From positions 22,462 to 86,461 of the forward strand of contig CALJEK010000025.1 in the NCBI GenBank assembly GCA_938074445.1: a DNA stretch of 64,000 bases, read 5' to 3'. The notes below the pieces were generated by a model. It had not been told where the DNA came from. It saw nothing but the letters and a program-made list of their open reading frames with translations, and made no database searches. The DNA comes from Candidatus Kryptoniota bacterium (GTDB lineage Bacteria > Bacteroidota > Ignavibacteria > Kryptoniales > Kryptoniaceae). Position numbers and translations under genes: made by a program. Positions 62,518 to 64,000 of this stretch are shown here, piece after piece (within the stretch, counting starts at the first letter, position 1; every line of letters starts with the position of its first letter).

Positions 62518-62838
62518 TTACTTCTGCAATATTTCTTTTACAATCGGAGCAAGGGCTGTGCCAATTTTCTCAAAGTAAACACGAGTTAAAATCAGTAGAG
62601 CAAAAATTAAAAACAATAAAAAATAAAGTTTCCACTTCGCAATTTTCTTTTGTCTTTTAGATTTCCCAAAAAGTTTATCAACCCAACCTGTATATCTAAA
62701 ACCTCTCCATCCACAATTGCTACATCTGTAAATTTTATATGGCAATAGGAACTTAACAGCTCTTTCGTAAAAACTTCTCGATCTCGACCTGTGCAATGTT
62801 CCTATTTTACCACAATGCGGACATACATCAAGACGCAT
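62518..62838 (-). CDS. Small zinc-ribbon membrane protein
   Basis: A 106-residue protein with cysteines at 6, 9, 39 and 42 (CPHCG and CSNCGW), a zinc-ribbon pair. A basic stretch follows ([12 protein letters not shown]), then one membrane helix at about 70-87. The zinc ribbon should lie on the cytoplasmic side by the positive-inside rule. No family name comes to mind. It is wedged between galT and purL with one-base gaps. Confidence 0.75.
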   Translation of the reverse strand: MRLDVCPHCGKIGTLHRSRSRSFYERAVKFLLPYKIYRCSNCGWRGFRYTGWVDKLFGKSKRQKKIAKWKLYFLLFLIFALLILTRVYFEKIGTALAPIVKEILQK

Positions 62839-63840
62839 TTAAATTTTACCCTCATTTATTTTTAAAAATTTTGCTGTTTCCTCCGGCAAAGCAGTTGTAA
62901 TGTAAATCCCCGAACCGAGTTCAAAACCAGCCGGGATTGTAAGGCGGGGCAGGATTTGAATATACCAATGGTAAAATTCTTCATTTGCATCTTTAAAGGG
63001 TGAAGAGTGAATTACGTAGTTATAATCTGGATTGTTAAGTTTTTCATAAAGTTGTTTTAAAACCAAGCGAACGACTTTTGCAGTTTTACACGCATCTTCA
63101 TAATCTATGTTTGCAAAACAAGCATTGTGTTTTTTGGGCATAACCCATGTTTCAAACGGCGAAGTTGACGCAAACGGCTCGATAACTATAAAATCATCAT
63201 CCTCATAAACAACCCTTTCCCCCGAATACGCCTCAATTCTTATCATATCACAGAATACGCAACTACCGTGATCGTCATAATATCTTGTTGCTTCTTCCAA
63301 TAAATGTCTAATGTGCGTTGGCACAATCGGACTGGCTATTAGTTGCGAATGTGGATGCTCAAGCGAAGTCCCTGCCCTCTTCCCGTTATTTCTGAAAATT
63401 ATTACAGTGTTAATCCCACTATAAGACATAAAATCTTTATAGAGTTTAAGATACACTTTAAAAACTTCGCAAACATCATCTATCCCCATCGTTGCGATTG
63501 TTAGGTTGTGTTTCGGAGATTCAATTATGACATAATGAAATCCATAACCTGTGATCTTTCTTAAAAATTGAAATTTTGTTTCTCTTTTCAACTCAACATC
63601 TGGCACAAGGGCTGGATATTTATTGGGAATAACTCTTATATTCCATTTTCCATCTCCTTCAACAGTTAAAACAGATGGCGGGGTCATATTCTCGTTCCCA
63701 GGGCAAAAGGGGCAATCAGGGTCAAATTCGGGGAGTTGTTTAACATCTTCTTTGACAAAAAAATCGTGTGGTCTTTTTGCTCGCTCCGTTGCAACAATAA
63801 CCCAGTTCTTAGTTGCCCTATTTTGTCTAAACTCTGGCAT
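62839..63840 (-). CDS. galT: Galactose-1-phosphate uridylyltransferase family protein
   Basis: A 333-residue HIT-superfamily enzyme. The nucleophile motif is HPHSQ (His164), and a CPFC pair at 43-46 begins the zinc site. The second half contains the repeated HIT fold with SPFETWVMPKKHN. GalT exchanges UMP between UDP-glucose and galactose-1-phosphate. It is shorter than E. coli GalT but normal for the DUF4931-free bacterial branch. No other galactose genes are near; a nucleotidyltransferase such as UDP/ADP-glucose phosphorylase-like activity is an alternative. Confidence 0.85.
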   Translation of the reverse strand: MPEFRQNRATKNWVIVATERAKRPHDFFVKEDVKQLPEFDPDCPFCPGNENMTPPSVLTVEGDGKWNIRVIPNKYPALVPDVELKRETKFQFLRKITGYGFHYVIIESPKHNLTIATMGIDDVCEVFKVYLKLYKDFMSYSGINTVIIFRNNGKRAGTSLEHPHSQLIASPIVPTHIRHLLEEATRYYDDHGSCVFCDMIRIEAYSGERVVYEDDDFIVIEPFASTSPFETWVMPKKHNACFANIDYEDACKTAKVVRLVLKQLYEKLNNPDYNYVIHSSPFKDANEEFYHWYIQILPRLTIPAGFELGSGIYITTALPEETAKFLKINEGKI

Positions 63841-63936
63841 TTAACTTAAGTTTGATTTCCGTTTGACATTCAAAATTTAAAAATAATTTGTTTGTCTTCA
63901 AAAACTTTACGACCGCGCACATAACCAAAATCCCTC

Positions 63937-63965
63937 TTGACATTCTACAGCACTTTTTATATATT
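63937..63965 (+). promoter_or_regulatory. Consensus promoter reading out of the window
   Basis: -35 TTGACA (63937-63942), 17-nt spacer, -10 TATATT (63960-63965). Transcription would start near 63972; the gene lies beyond the right edge. The rest of 63841-64000 shows no gene. Confidence 0.75.
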
Positions 63966-64000
63966 TAGTCAAGTTCTGCAACAAATTTTCGTTCTCAACA

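Noticed and set aside
1..64000. CRISPR array, insertion sequence, prophage or rRNA
   Set aside because: No regularly spaced repeats, transposase, integrase, phage structural genes or rRNA signatures were seen by eye.

Overview
The window is a dense, AT-rich bacterial chromosome segment with about 60 protein genes, short or overlapping gene junctions and no gap over 300 bases. A subtilase carries the C-terminal NYPNPFN-type sorting module of the type IX secretion system, which points to the Bacteroidetes/Ignavibacteria/Kryptonia side of the FCB superphylum. A GH57 glycosidase and K/E-rich proteins would suit a thermophile such as Candidatus Kryptonia, but that placement is inference. I saw no rRNA, CRISPR array, transposase or prophage.

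Layout. 1-6870 (minus): Wzx/Wzy-type exopolysaccharide cluster (wzz, wzx, GT2, wzy-like, GT4, and a polyprenyl sugar-phosphate transferase cut by the window edge). 6947-7031: tRNA-Leu(CAG). 7076-18029 (minus): MFS transporter, small barrel protein, glutamate dehydrogenase, metG, ricT, holB, an Omp85 protein, a DUF2795 protein and an M23 peptidase. 18168-21831 (plus): TRAP transporter operon with a TatT lipoprotein. 21834-27499 (minus): secreted subtilase, DUF6588-like barrel, polyprenyl synthetase, tatC. 27667-29817 (plus): GH57 enzyme. 29809-30025 (minus): SRP RNA and tRNA-Leu(TAA).

30073-34509 (minus) is the most unusual part. A clear promoter drives two tandem bacterial microcompartment shell genes, the second with a C-terminal SAP/Rho_N-like extension, followed closely by a YbbR protein, an M14 carboxypeptidase and a DUF1028-peptidoglycan-binding fusion. 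No cargo enzyme or pentamer gene is present.

34969-37405 (plus): purC, a phosphatidylserine decarboxylase-family gene, pssA and purS. 37400-39384 (minus): potB and potA without potC/potD. 39618-42625 (plus): barrel protein, LemA, a PD40 beta-propeller and a small unknown protein. 42627-49255 (minus): M23 peptidase, bactofilin, then F1Fo ATP synthase genes Z-I-B-E-F-H-A-G without atpD/atpC, with a terminator-like hairpin between atpA and atpG. 49335-56617 (minus): SDR, threonine synthase, an eIF2B-like protein, and a four-gene envelope operon with a CxxCH lipoprotein and an extremely Tyr/Trp-rich lipoprotein. 56723-60134 (minus): HtrA protease, recO, mtnA. 60188-60261: a CAU tRNA. 60270-63840 (minus): purL, a zinc-ribbon membrane protein, galT. 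A consensus promoter at the right edge serves a gene outside the window.

Promoters seen here share TTGACA-like -35 boxes, 17-nt spacers and TATATT/TATCTT-like -10 boxes. The tRNA genes do not encode CCA.
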